Source of the DNA: Rhytidiadelphus loreus
Taxonomy: Eukaryota > Streptophyta > Bryopsida > Hypnales > Hylocomiaceae
Direction of reading: 5' to 3'
Length of the DNA stretch: 64,000 nucleotides
Assembly: GCA_947034895.1 (NCBI GenBank)
Contig: OX344761.1
Coordinates: 88,859,447 to 88,923,446, forward strand
Shown piece after piece: positions 1 through 15,932 of the stretch (the stretch's first letter is position 1; every line of letters begins with the position of its first letter). Both the position numbers and the translations under genes were made by a program. Below the pieces are notes generated by a model. It did not search any database. It worked only from the letters and a program-made list of their open reading frames with translations, and was not told where the DNA came from.

Positions 1-1434
1 ACTGTGATGATTAAAATTTGACCTAATCATATGCTCTCATATTTGTATAATTAATGATGTAAGCAAGAATTAGTTTAGATTCCATTTGAAGCTAATTTGC
101 TAATTAATAGGTAAACAATCAACATCCACTAAATTCAACCTAGAATTATTTCAAATCGATCATCAAGTCCATTCATTGTTGCCGACTGAAGTGGACCTCT
201 AGGCGCCGAGAGCAAGGAAAGACCCAAGCCATGTTGACTTTAAGGCAAAATCATGTCTAAATTTCATGGTGTTCGGCCAATGGATAGGGTCTATCTCTAG
301 TTGACATACTGCAAATAATTGTTTTCTATGTGCATGAAAACCTTTTTTTGATAAGTAGTATTCTACTAAAAGACACCTCTCGGCCCCGAGAGGATGAACT
401 GGACCATCCACCTTTGATGGATACAATTGATTAGATAGCCGTAAATCCATAATTTTGTAAGACCTACAAATTAAATATCATAAAACTTGGATTTTTAGAT
501 TCTAAGCAGAATTAAGATGAACTAAAACAAGTCAATAGAAGGATTTTGATAACATGGACAAATTTTCTAGGATAAATTGTACCTCTCGGGGCCGAGAGGA
601 ACGCGGACCCTTAAACTTGTGATCATGTACATGATTCGTGAGGGATACTTTACATATTATTTTTCTTGTATATTTCTAATATTCTTGAACTTCATTTCAT
701 GCTTGTTGTTTTCTAGCAAAACCTAACACATTCATAGACACCTCTCGGCGCCGAGAGCTACATATATATGTGGACTTCTATAGATAGCATCATTCTATGA
801 TGTTTTGTTAGTTGATATTCTAAGGTAATTTGGGGGGTTTAGGAGGAAAACGAAATTCTTTTTGGCACAGCCACTACATATATCCCAATGTTGTTTCGAT
901 CTCAGACTAAAAGTGCTAGTCCTTAATGTCCATATGTTTTGCATATGTTGGATATCAGGCAGCCCTTAGTTATATTATAAGGTTAATGTGGAGATTAGGG
1001 TGATCAAGTGGGCAGGCTCAATTCCTTCCTCTCGGCGCCGAGAGCAAGGCTAGACCCCAAATTATACCTATTTAAATTTCAAATTGAGCCTAATAGTTTA
1101 TGTACTTGATCCAGTTCTGGCCTTCAAATATGTCCTCTCGGCACCGAGAGGACATGTTCTTCATAGTATGTTTGACATCTATTGGATAATGTTCCAGATT
1201 GTTATTTAGCAGTTTGTATCATTTATTGGAATTTCTGGTTTGGTTATATTTAGGAGAAGTCCTACGTTTGCATTGATATATCAAATACAAGATAATCTCT
1301 TGTACGTCTCGGCGCCGAGGCTGGATTAAGTGTGGAGTGAATAGATGATAAATTTCTCAGTTAGTATAGAATTATATTTTCCTTGCTTTTATAGTTGCCT
1401 AATCAATCATGATTTATATGCTTCTTTTATGTAG
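1..1434. other. 5' flank or upstream intron of the ParB-methyltransferase gene
   Basis: This AT-rich stretch has no convincing coding region. It ends in a good splice acceptor (TAG at 1432-1434) in front of an open frame. It is therefore either promoter and 5' UTR or a long first intron whose upstream exon I could not identify. Its only visible structure is the series of 18-bp palindromes described separately. The open frame on the minus strand at 199-450 has no recognisable domain and is disregarded. Confidence 0.5.
196..1320. repeat. Array of seven dispersed 18-bp palindromes, CCTCTCGGNNCCGAGAGG
   Basis: Seven copies start at about 196, 376, 582, 741, 1028, 1134 and 1305. The outer eight bases on each side form a dyad. 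The two central bases vary (CG four times, plus CC, GG and CA). The first copy has an A in place of C in the left arm, and the last is shortened. Spacing is irregular (106-287 bp) and the DNA between copies is unrelated, so this is not a tandem satellite. None lies inside the exons or introns of the neighbouring gene. The form resembles a binding site for a homodimeric protein, but the function is unknown. Confidence 0.85.
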
Positions 1435-4400
1435 GTTCAGCTACAAGCACCTCCTGCACAAGAGGTTGTTACGATATCGGGCATGGTTGAATCCCATGCC
1501 TCCGATCAGCCGGCTATTGGGACAACTGATGACATTGATGATGGAGGTTCTGATGATGAAGAGGCAACGGATGAATTCACCTCTGAAGATGCCCTTCGTA
1601 GGTTTCAGAAAGTCAATTCGGTGGCTTCAATCTCCAGTTTAAGGATGAAGCCTCATGGAGTTTCTCGTCTCCGCATTCCATTGTGTCGTCTTGTGCAAAT
1701 GCCTATGGTTCATCCCGCATTACAGTGTGACTTGACGAGGCTAGAGCAAGAATATGTACATGGATACAGAGATGGGTCATCTGTTTTTTATGTTTCAGTT
1801 ACTAATGAACAAGGGGAAGAAGAGGTTGTGACTGACAGTGATAAAGTTGCATGGGGACCTCTCTGGATTGAGGAGAACGATATATTCAATGCACATTTGA
1901 ATGCTACCCCTGAATTGAAGCATCTTCAGAATTCCAAGTTTTTTGTTTGTGATGGGAACCATCGACTTCTGGCCTGGTCAGCCTACATTTCTCGCCACCA
2001 TGCCACCGACCGAGATTGGCATGTTTCTGTTGACTCTATTTTATTAGAGACCAAAGGACGGATTGGTGTTGTCATGCATATCATGCATGACATTAACAAG
2101 TATGTCTATCCTTGACTCCATTTGTTAATGTCATTTCATTCTCTTGTTTATTGATTTCATGTATTTTAACAAATCAATATTTCTTGCTTTACAGGCATAC
2201 TGAGAATTCTTTTATCAAAACAAGCTTGGTTCACACCCTATATAGGGTGCGTAAGTATGGAGTCATGACGTTGGATAAGTTCTCTGAGCACTTGAGCCCC
2301 TCCGAGATGTCTCAGTGCACTCAGAATTTAAGGAAGTCTTGGTACAGTATGTCCACGGAGGTTTTTACAGCATTCATCTATCGTGTAAGTTTCAACTGAC
2401 CTCAAACGATTAATTCTCTATATTTTTTTAATTGGACCTATGTCATTTCTGACTTCTTTGTTTGAATTATTTCCTACAGTACGAGATTGCTGCCGCAGCT
2501 GATACCGCAGTGAGGTTGTATAAAGAAGAGACAGTAGTCGAGGATCAATCAGAAGATGGAGTTTTGGCTGCCATGAGACAAGGCAGCAAAGAGAAGACAA
2601 CTCATCTAACAAAGAAATTGGGAAAACTCACTGCTGTGGCTAATCCTAACCTTGGGAAGGAATGGCTTGATGAGGTGACTACATCTTTACAATGGATTTT
2701 TGTATTTTGTTGGTTTTCAATATTGCAATCATTTTGATAAATGACTTTATTGTGTGAAGATTGAGCGCCATTGGAGTACGAATGCTGTGCCAGAGATGAC
2801 TCTCGAAAAGTTGCAGATGATTGCTACCTGCAATGTAAAAACTGAGCACAAAGTGAAGTGGCTACGTTGGTGGAACTCTTCCGTCCAGACTAGAGAGGCA
2901 CGTCGGTTTCCATTGAAGCCTGTTGGAGAATCGGATTTGAAGTCCTTTTTAGTAAAGGCATGTTGGTATTCAGGGGTGAGTTATTCTAATTAAATTTTGA
3001 GGATTTTGCTATGTATATATAATTTTTATTTACAATTGAGATTAGATTTTGAAGTGTTGACTTAGTGATCAACACTTTAATCTAACCAGAATGTATCTAT
3101 TTATGTCTAGATTGAAGATGCTGCCACAGATATGTTTGATACTATCGTGAAGAAGGATAACCTAGTCTTGGACATGGACTCTCCCCAAGAACCAGAGGAC
3201 CTATCAGAATACATTGAGGCTTGGAGAATTCGCCTCTGGGATCATGCTTTTCTTGCAAACTTCAGAGGACATGATGTCTTCAGGAAGTCAGATTCTTTCA
3301 TAAAGCACAAAGGCTCGGACCTTGTGGTTAAGCGTGTTTTATTTAGGTAACTCTTCTTTTGAAGTGTTGATTTATAAGTTTAAATTCATGTCATTTTCTT
3401 CTCATTCTTCATTGTTTCCTTATCTCTAAAATTATTTCACATGCTTGTAGGTACTTCAAGTATGAATTACTTCCAAAGGGAGCAATTGCAAAACGTGATT
3501 TGCCACCTTTTCTTGGTACTTGGTTGGACGTGTCTACTGAGCATTGCATGTTCTCTCCCTCTCAGTTGAAGTGGTGGACAAGTGCGCACTTGAAATCAGG
3601 TGCATGGTACCTTGATTGCCCACCAGAGTTCACTCCTCTTCCTGAAGACCGCTTGAAGCAGTCCATCGATTCGCAAGAAGTTGTTCAAGAGTACGAGGAG
3701 TTTGCTGACTTGGAAGAAGATACTAGGGCAAAGGCTGTGAAGAGGAGAGACGACGCAGATAAAAGGATTGCCATTAAGAATTCTGAGGCCGTGGACAAGG
3801 CTCTCCAAAGAGTTTCAAGGAAGATTGCACGAAATGCTGAGAAAGGGAAGGCAACGCCTACTGAAAAGAATTCGGGGAAGAATTCAAAGCACCCCATTCC
3901 TGTGTCATCTGCAGTGGATCAGGGATCTCAACTCTAGACATCCAGTTCAAGAGGCACAAAACGTGGATCTGAGCATCTAGTATTGACGGAAGATGGGTTA
4001 GTACATGGCCCCACTGTCATTGATGTGATCAATGATAGTGACATCACCATTGATGAGTTCATTTGCAACTCGTCTTTGGAGGTTGTCCTCGGTGATCCCT
4101 TACCTCAGTTATACCATGACATTGTCAAATTCATGGAAAAGGTGCGTTCAATTACCTCTTAAATGCTTCCTCTTTCTCAAGTTTATTTATTTCTTATTTT
4201 ATTTTGACATTTGTATTTGTTGCAGCACATGGCGGATAAAGATCGATTCTTTAAAGGGGTTCAAAGTGACAAGCCACGTGTAGATCTTATCATTGCTGAC
4301 ATGCCAGAAGGATTACCAGTACCTGATGTTTCCAAGCCTCCTTCTACCATTCCAAAGTGGAATCAACGATCTGATACTTGGCTTCAGTCTCTTTTTGAGT

Positions 4401-5628
4401 TTGCTGATGGACATTTGCAAGATGATGGGGCATTGATTATTATCCATCCGTATAGGGCTCAGGCCAAAGCAGACATTCTTGGATATGCAGACCCATATGC
4501 ATTTAAACTACGGAAGGAATGGTGGGGGATGAACCGCTTACACTTGACGTCACCATTGGATCGTTCTTTCACGGTATGTTTAATTTAAATTATTACAAGT
4601 TTTTCAACTTTATATAAATTCTCTTGTAATTTCTAAAGTATTCTATTGACATTCTCTAGCCTTGTTCTACAGACATTGCGTTTTGGAATCTCACTATGGG
4701 TGAGAAACTTGCCAGAGGTTGGACCTTCGAAGTTTATATTTCAAGCGTGCCCAAAGTTGAAGGCACTTGGAGTAGACATTGCACGTGACGACATTCTCCA
4801 AAACTACACAAAGGCGGAGACAATGGCCATGAATGAGGGTATTCCTTGGAGAGGTGCACGTGAGAAGGACCCTCGGTTTATGCAGATGTTCATTGAAGCT
4901 TCATCTATGCCTGGTGACGTGGTTGTAGATTGTACAGCTTCAACTGGTAAATATTACAATCTACATTTTTTTTAACGAACTAAGTTTTTGAATATGTTGT
5001 ACATGTTTTTTTTATATCCGGTTTAATTTTAAGTCAATGCATATATTTCAGGTGCGGCCATCCACAGCTGTAGGCTTCTAGACAGGCACATCATTGCCTT
5101 GGAAGAAGATAAGGCCATCTTTGATGCAATGCTTGCCCCTCTCATTCGTAAAGTTGAGGTTGTTCCTGCCACACCTACAGTAGTAACGGTGCCCTCAGAT
5201 GACCCTGATGCAGAGGATGTTGTGGTTCCACGTATCGTCAAAAAATCCCGATTCAGTAAGTAAGTTTTTTTTGTTTTTTGTTTTGATTTTGCTTTCCATG
5301 AGTTTCAAGCACTAGACTATCTTTAAGTTTTTCTAACTCTAAATTTTGTTTTTGTAGCATGATTCATACTGAGGCCATACACCGGCCGTTCTACTCCTTA
5401 CCAGGATTTTTTCCGAGTCCGGAGAAATCATATATTCTACCGACGTATGCTGAGGCTTTAGCTGTTGATTGTGCATCTCGGCAACTTATTCCTACACGGA
5501 ATAAAATTGCCAATGTACATCCCAAGGTGTTGCAGTTTTTAGATTTGACAGCCATAGAAGTAGATGAGGGCCATTCTTGTACTGATAGTAGTGATTATTC
5601 TCAGTCAATGTCTTCTTCATCTATGTGA
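1435..5628 (+). CDS. ParB-like domain fused to divergent beta-class DNA methyltransferase-like protein
   Basis: Ten exons join in frame: 1435-2099, 2195-2384, 2480-2674, 2760-2975, 3111-3346, 3451-4141, 4226-4573, 4673-4946, 5052-5259 and 5358-5628. All introns are GT-AG and about 80-140 bp long. From the ATG at 1483 this gives about 1,081 residues. The frame is open from 1435, so a more upstream start is possible. Near residue 157 is DGNHRLLAW, the signature of ParB/sulfiredoxin-like domains. A Lys/Glu-rich linker follows. The C-terminal half has the beta-class methyltransferase order: LIIADMPEG (motif IV position, residue 740, where DPPY is usual), then VVVDCTASTGA (motif I, residue 917, where DPFxGSGT is usual). 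An alpha-helix and an acidic residue follow it, as in SAM-binding folds. Both catalytic motifs are altered, so activity is doubtful. One in-frame TAG (3935-3937) interrupts exon 6. The family is my inference from motifs; cellular role unknown. Confidence 0.72.
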
Positions 5629-8102
5629 TTCTATTTTCAGTTACTACATAGTTGTTGGATCAAATTTTCCATTTGTTTTTATTTATTTTCATGATGAAGG
5701 GAAAACAATTACTATTTCATTACATTGAACTTCTAATTTTTGTTGATTTTTTTATAGTTTTTCATAATGAAGGCAAAACAACTACATTGCATTGTTCTAT
5801 ACTTTCAATTTCTTGTGTGATGTTTTTGTTGTACAATAAAATATGCTATGGATACTATAGCCTCCTCTTCTTAATATTTTTGGTGGATAAATTAGACTTA
5901 ATTCACAAGGATTTAGATTGAAATGGAGAGAGCCTTGTTACATTGATTTTTTGGAAGATTGATCAATGTTGTCTATCGTTGTAGGACCTCTCGGAGCCGA
6001 GAGAAGGAACTAGTGTCAACCTTTTGATTTCCACCGTAACTCTTTTTGTAGCCATTATAGGTCAGTGCAATTCTTCTAGGCCTTTTGAAAGGTAGAATTT
6101 GAATTTGGATATACTTCTTCAATTAAAATATTATGAACCTTGTACTTCTTAGTTCTTTTGAATGCTTATTTCAACTTTTCAATATTGTCATTGTTTTGAC
6201 ACTTCAATGATAGTATCCTGTGATCACAAAACATTACACTTTCAAAAATTTTGTCTTGAATTTTTGTGGTTCCAATTCAATGAATATATCAATGTCACCA
6301 CCATTTTGGCTACTCCTATTTTTTTTATACCTTTCTTCCTATTCTCAAATATTTTCAATTAGTATGATTTAATGAAAGAATTTCTTATTGATAGTATTCA
6401 GAATCTTAATTGAATGTTTCTAATTATGGAAATTGTGGAATTAAATAGTACACATATAAAATATGTGATATTTGATACAAATTTATTAATAGGTAAATAT
6501 AATGAACTTCAACAAAATTGGACTTACAATATATTTTTAGGATTAAAATTGATTTGGATTGCCAAAATGGGAATATTATTTCAATATTTTATTCCATTTC
6601 TGTACTATTCTAAAAGCCGCGGTCATAGGTCTCACTCTAAACTTTACACCAAAAAATTGTATGCTCGCAAGCTCACAAGCTCACGAGCGTAGGCTCACAG
6701 AATAGCAACCCTGTGTAGTGAATAAGGAGGATTGTAAAAATTAAAGTATTATAATGATGAATTTTATTAAAAATTGCACATAGAACAAAACTTCATTGAA
6801 ATAATGAAATCCAATAAACCAACAAAAGAAATATATTAGTGAAGCCTATATAATCTATTAGAATGTAGGTACTTTTAATCTATCATGAGCAATTTGAATC
6901 TGTGTGACTATGTCTAATTCAACTACTTTGTGGTACTTCATACCACTTCAAATATCAAAAATGCCAAACCAATCTATAGCTTCAATTTCTTTTCTACATA
7001 AAGATACCCTCATAGGTGCATATAATGCTCTAAGCTTTATTTTGCTTCTTCATTCATTCTTCACCAAATTCTATTTTGAAAAATTATACTCACATATGGA
7101 CATATGGTTGTGCTTGATGGAATTACCATCACTTTTTGACAAATATTGATGAGTGTAGGCCAAATAATAGAAAAAATCATCTGAAACAAAACAATATGTC
7201 CAAGCATTTGCTACAGATATCTACTCACATTCTCTCCACATTGTCTCTACAAACTCAATAAATAAACATCTAGTCATATTAGATTAACATAACTTGAGAA
7301 GCAATCTATCAAGCTAGTTATTTATAATTTTTTTTCTTTTTGTGTCATTATATAAATAATGTTTTGGACTAAATAGTCCTGTAGCATTGAAAGTAGGCAC
7401 ATTTGGAAACTTTAGTTTAAATTGTTTGTGAGTGCCCAAATGTAATTTTTGCCAATCTTATAAACTTCCATCAATTAAAGAACTAGGTACCGTATGGTTA
7501 TGCAGAATGGGGTCTCAAAAAGTATCATCTGCATCAACAAAAGCTATAGACTGACCATATTGGTACCACTTCACAAAGAAATGGTCCAAGGTGTTGAATA
7601 TTTCTACCAAAATCTTTGCCCAAGTAGTAGCTTCTTAAAATAATAATGGTGACATCTAAAGTAGATCCAATATGGTACTAGTGAATGATGTCTACATGAT
7701 CATATTGAAATCTTTTGTTGAGTTTATTTTCAACAATTTTGAGACCAAGGCTTTAAAATTGATACTCTGAAAAGCCCTTCATTTGACCTTCAATTTTAAG
7801 CTAGCTCTTTAAATGCAAGGTCACATTTTTTTTCCACCCTTTGCATTTACAAGGTCAACTTTTTTTTTTTATTTCATTTGAAGGGCACTTGTTTTCCCCC
7901 TCTTTTATTTAGAGGCATTTTGCAATGTTAAGGGCTTTACAACCTTAAAAATATAAGGTAGGAATTCCATTGTAGAATGTTTGGTCAATGCACATACTTT
8001 TACTTATTGGATTCATAATTATTATAAGTAGTCAAAGCAAAAACATATAGCTTTCCATTGTGGTTCCCAAGGGAGGACTATTCTTGCCCTTTTGGATTCT
8101 AA
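5629..8102. other. AT-rich intergenic region
   Basis: This region starts with the 3' UTR of the ParB-methyltransferase gene. It then runs through AT-rich DNA in which I see no gene, only short chance open frames of 66-92 codons. It contains the eighth palindrome at 5987-6004. A more G+C-rich patch around 6616-6705, rich in GCTCAC-type words, may be the end of an unidentified repeat. Nothing else is supportable. Confidence 0.5.
5987..6004. repeat. Eighth copy of the CCTCTCGGNNCCGAGAGG palindrome, downstream of the gene
   Basis: The copy reads CCTCTCGG-AG-CCGAGAGA and lies about 360 bp after the stop codon. It shows that the palindrome family brackets the ParB-methyltransferase gene on both sides rather than being confined to its promoter side. 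No further copy was seen in the remaining 58 kb. Confidence 0.8.
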
Positions 8103-9089
8103 CACTATAAGAAAATTGCGTTTTTGGTGAGTTAGCCATAGAATGGCACATGTTTTTTGAAACGTCCTGCGTTTTCAAGTTAACGTACATAGTCATGCAA
8201 ATTTTTTTTGACGTCTATACAGACATGGCGTTGTAAACATTAGAATGCTAGATGTCAAATGAGACGTGTACATCTTTGAAGACGTCCCAGAAAACATCAC
8301 TTACAACAAGTTTGTCCACATCAGAATTAATTACATTTTGCACTTGCAGAAGTTAGTGCGGTCAGCGATAGAGTATTGACCGGTGGTAAAAAATGCAATT
8401 CGGGTAGCAGGCAAAGATGTCAAGTGAGACGTTTACGTCTTTGAAGACGTTTGTAGGAACATCCCAAAAAACGTAATTCATTGTACATCCCCTTTTTTAC
8501 TTATCCCATATCGTTTTTCTCTCTATGGGCAGAGAAAGAATATAAGTAAAACCTCAAAATCCTTCATTTTTACTAAATTTTAATGAAGAAATTCCTTCAT
8601 TTTACCATCAGAAATTTACTTGAAGGTAAATAGTAAGTTTTTTTAAATTTTTGTTGAATTTTTAAATTTTTTTAAATTTTTAAATTTTTAAATTTATCTT
8701 CATTTTATAGATAGGATATGTTATATGTACCAACTAATGTTTCAAAAACCGTCTAATTTGACGTCTCAAAAAACACCAATAAAATTTTCAAATGATACAA
8801 AAATTATCTGACCGGATGGATGAAAAATTTCACATGTGGCATTGCCCGCCAAAAATAGGTGACGTGTCCTCCACGTGGCTTGTTTTTTGAAGTTGAAAAA
8901 CACACGTTCTTCTTGATGTCAACAAAAAACATGCCAAAATCGGACATGTTTTAACATGTTTGTTACACGTTTTTTGCTAGTCAGTTATAACGGATTTTAG
9001 AAGACATCTACGGTTATTACTTCCACGTCAAAAAAGACGCCATCCCATGTTTTCTGCAACATAAAAAAAAACTCTGTTTTCTTATAGTG
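8103..9089. mobile_element. Non-autonomous CACTA-like element (987 bp)
   Basis: The terminal inverted repeats are CACTATAAGAAAA and TTTTCTTATAGTG. They are flanked on both sides by a 3-bp TAA target duplication, as expected of the CACTA (En/Spm) superfamily. The subterminal and internal DNA is full of GACGT/ACGTC-type words in both orientations, for example near 8210, 8260, 8280, 8425, 8440, 8760 and 9030. Repeated subterminal motifs of this kind usually bind the transposase. There is no transposase reading frame, so it depends on a partner element elsewhere. Confidence 0.85.
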
Positions 9090-9388
9090 TAATGTGGCTC
9101 TCTTACTCCCTACATAGTTCCAATGGAAATCCAAAAATCTCCCATGTTTAATAAAATGATGAGTGAATCTTTTGCCAAGTGGAAAAGGACGCATGGGTGA
9201 GTTCATTGAATTCATTAAATGTTGACTTTCTACCCTTATTTCAACCCTTTCATCTCCAATTCCAAAACTTTGAGTTCCAATTGCACACTCTACAATAAAA
9301 ACTACGTTAGAACACAACATAATTGAATTGAATCCAAAAGTAGAGCTCCAAATTGGACTGCAATCCATAGTTTTTTTTTTTATCTTAA

Positions 9389-10180
9389 CCTCTAATTACC
9401 TAAGCAATCATATATGGTCGATCTAACATTTCAGGCTCATTTTGCAATGGGTAGATAAATTTTTTTGACCATTTAAAAAAAAGTTTATAGGCAACTTTGA
9501 GGGTTAATTATTTGAAGCTTTCATTTTTCACTAAAAAAGGTAAATATTTGACTTCTGAGAGGTCCTCAAATGCATATATGTACCATTAGTGAAGAGTAAA
9601 GCTTGCCAATTTTACTTCATTTCCAGACTTTGAGCAAAGCTCATCAATTTCACTTGATTTGAGATCTAAAAAATTGTACTTACCCATTAGCTTTAAAAAT
9701 GGTTACAATATAAAGTGTAAAGTGTTTTCATGATTTTCACCATTGAAAATTTAAACTTGTAAGTGTGGATTTGGAGTTATTTGCAATTTCAACTTATAAA
9801 AAATTGCATTTCAACAATTGCAAGGTGGATTGTGTAACGGTTTTGATAGCTTTTCATGTGAAATTAAGTTTTTTGAGAGTGCATTTTAGTGTACTAACTC
9901 TATTTGTAGTTATTCATGTCACCTCCCATCCAAGAAAACTTTTATTTGCAAATTTCTGAAACATTGTGGGGAGGGATAACATACTAAAAATAGAATGTGT
10001 ACATTTCTCTTGTTCTAAGTTCACAGCTCCTATACAATTTCACACTCAAAATTGGTAAGTTTACTAATAAGCAAACTCTCTAAACATCTGTACGGTCATA
10101 TGAAAAAAAAAACAATTTGCTTCGTTGGGGATAACTATAAGCCCAAGAGAAGCACACTTAGAAAGGCTTAGGCACTTAGA
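9389..10180. mobile_element. Relic of the TTAA-target element, long subfamily, in the dihydropyrimidinase promoter
   Basis: It begins next to TTAA (9385-9388) with CCTCTAATTACCTAAG, a worn form of the family terminus. It then follows the same order of sequence as the better copy at 41785-42571: the 'TTTGCAATGGGTAG' block, the 'TTTCACTTGATTTGAGATC' block, and the 'TGTGGGGAGGG' block. The right end, near 10180, is degenerate and has no recognisable TTAA. It stops about 120 bp before the start codon of the next gene and so probably supplies part of its 5' region. Confidence 0.65.
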
Positions 10181-10299
10181 GCTCCTCAAGAAATTGCAAA
10201 TTACTCCTTGTCTGATCGCCGTAGTAGTGTGCTGGCTGCTGGAGCTCCCCTTTCGGATTGCAAGCCCGCCCGTGAGCCCGAGCTCGCAATTTAGAAAAA

Positions 10300-15384
<5,085 letters not shown>

Positions 15385-15820
15385 AACTTCATGATGAACT
15401 TGGGCGAACAAGCTGCAAGAGGAAGAGACAGTTGAATTTCACTTCCACTGCAAGCGCCTTGGAATTGCTGAATACACTTTAGGTATTACTTCATTCAGGA
15501 AAAAACTGACAAAGAACCAGGGTCTCCAGAGTTAATCATATGTACATATATACTTGAACTTTATTCGCTTTTCAGATCCTTGTTCGTAGTTGCAATAAGA
15601 TGACTATCGGTATTCGACATGTAGTTTGTTCATAGAAGTGATTAGACTTCCCTGTAATTACAGATGCTTTGTATAGGTATAATTGTGCAGATTTTATTTT
15701 ATTGTTTCTTCCTGGAAGATACAGGATTTCATGGAACGTTATCGATAATTGACTTCCTCATACTCTTTCTCTTTAGTCTGTTACTTGTGGTTCCTTGAAG
15801 TTATCGGAGACAAGTTACAA

Positions 15821-15932
15821 CCATGAAGTCGAGAAAAGGGAGGTTGATTTTCTGGGTTAGAGCATAAGTTGGCGTTCCATGAAGTCGAGAAAAGGGAGGT
15901 TGATCTTCTGGGTTAGAGCATAAGTTGGCGTT
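15821..15932. repeat. Two-copy 56-bp tandem repeat
   Basis: The unit beginning CCATGAAGTCGAGAAAAGGG is present twice back to back (15821-15876 and 15877-15932) with a single T/C difference. It lies about 440 bp after the dihydropyrimidinase stop codon. It looks like a recent slippage or local duplication. Confidence 0.9.

Noticed and set aside
199..450. 83-codon minus-strand open frame among the palindromes
   Set aside because: No domain or splice context, and it spans two of the palindromes; most likely chance.
1051..1400. CRISPR-like interpretation of the spaced palindromes
   Set aside because: Spacing is irregular, the repeats are only 18 bp with variable centres, the host is a plant nucleus, and no cas genes are present.
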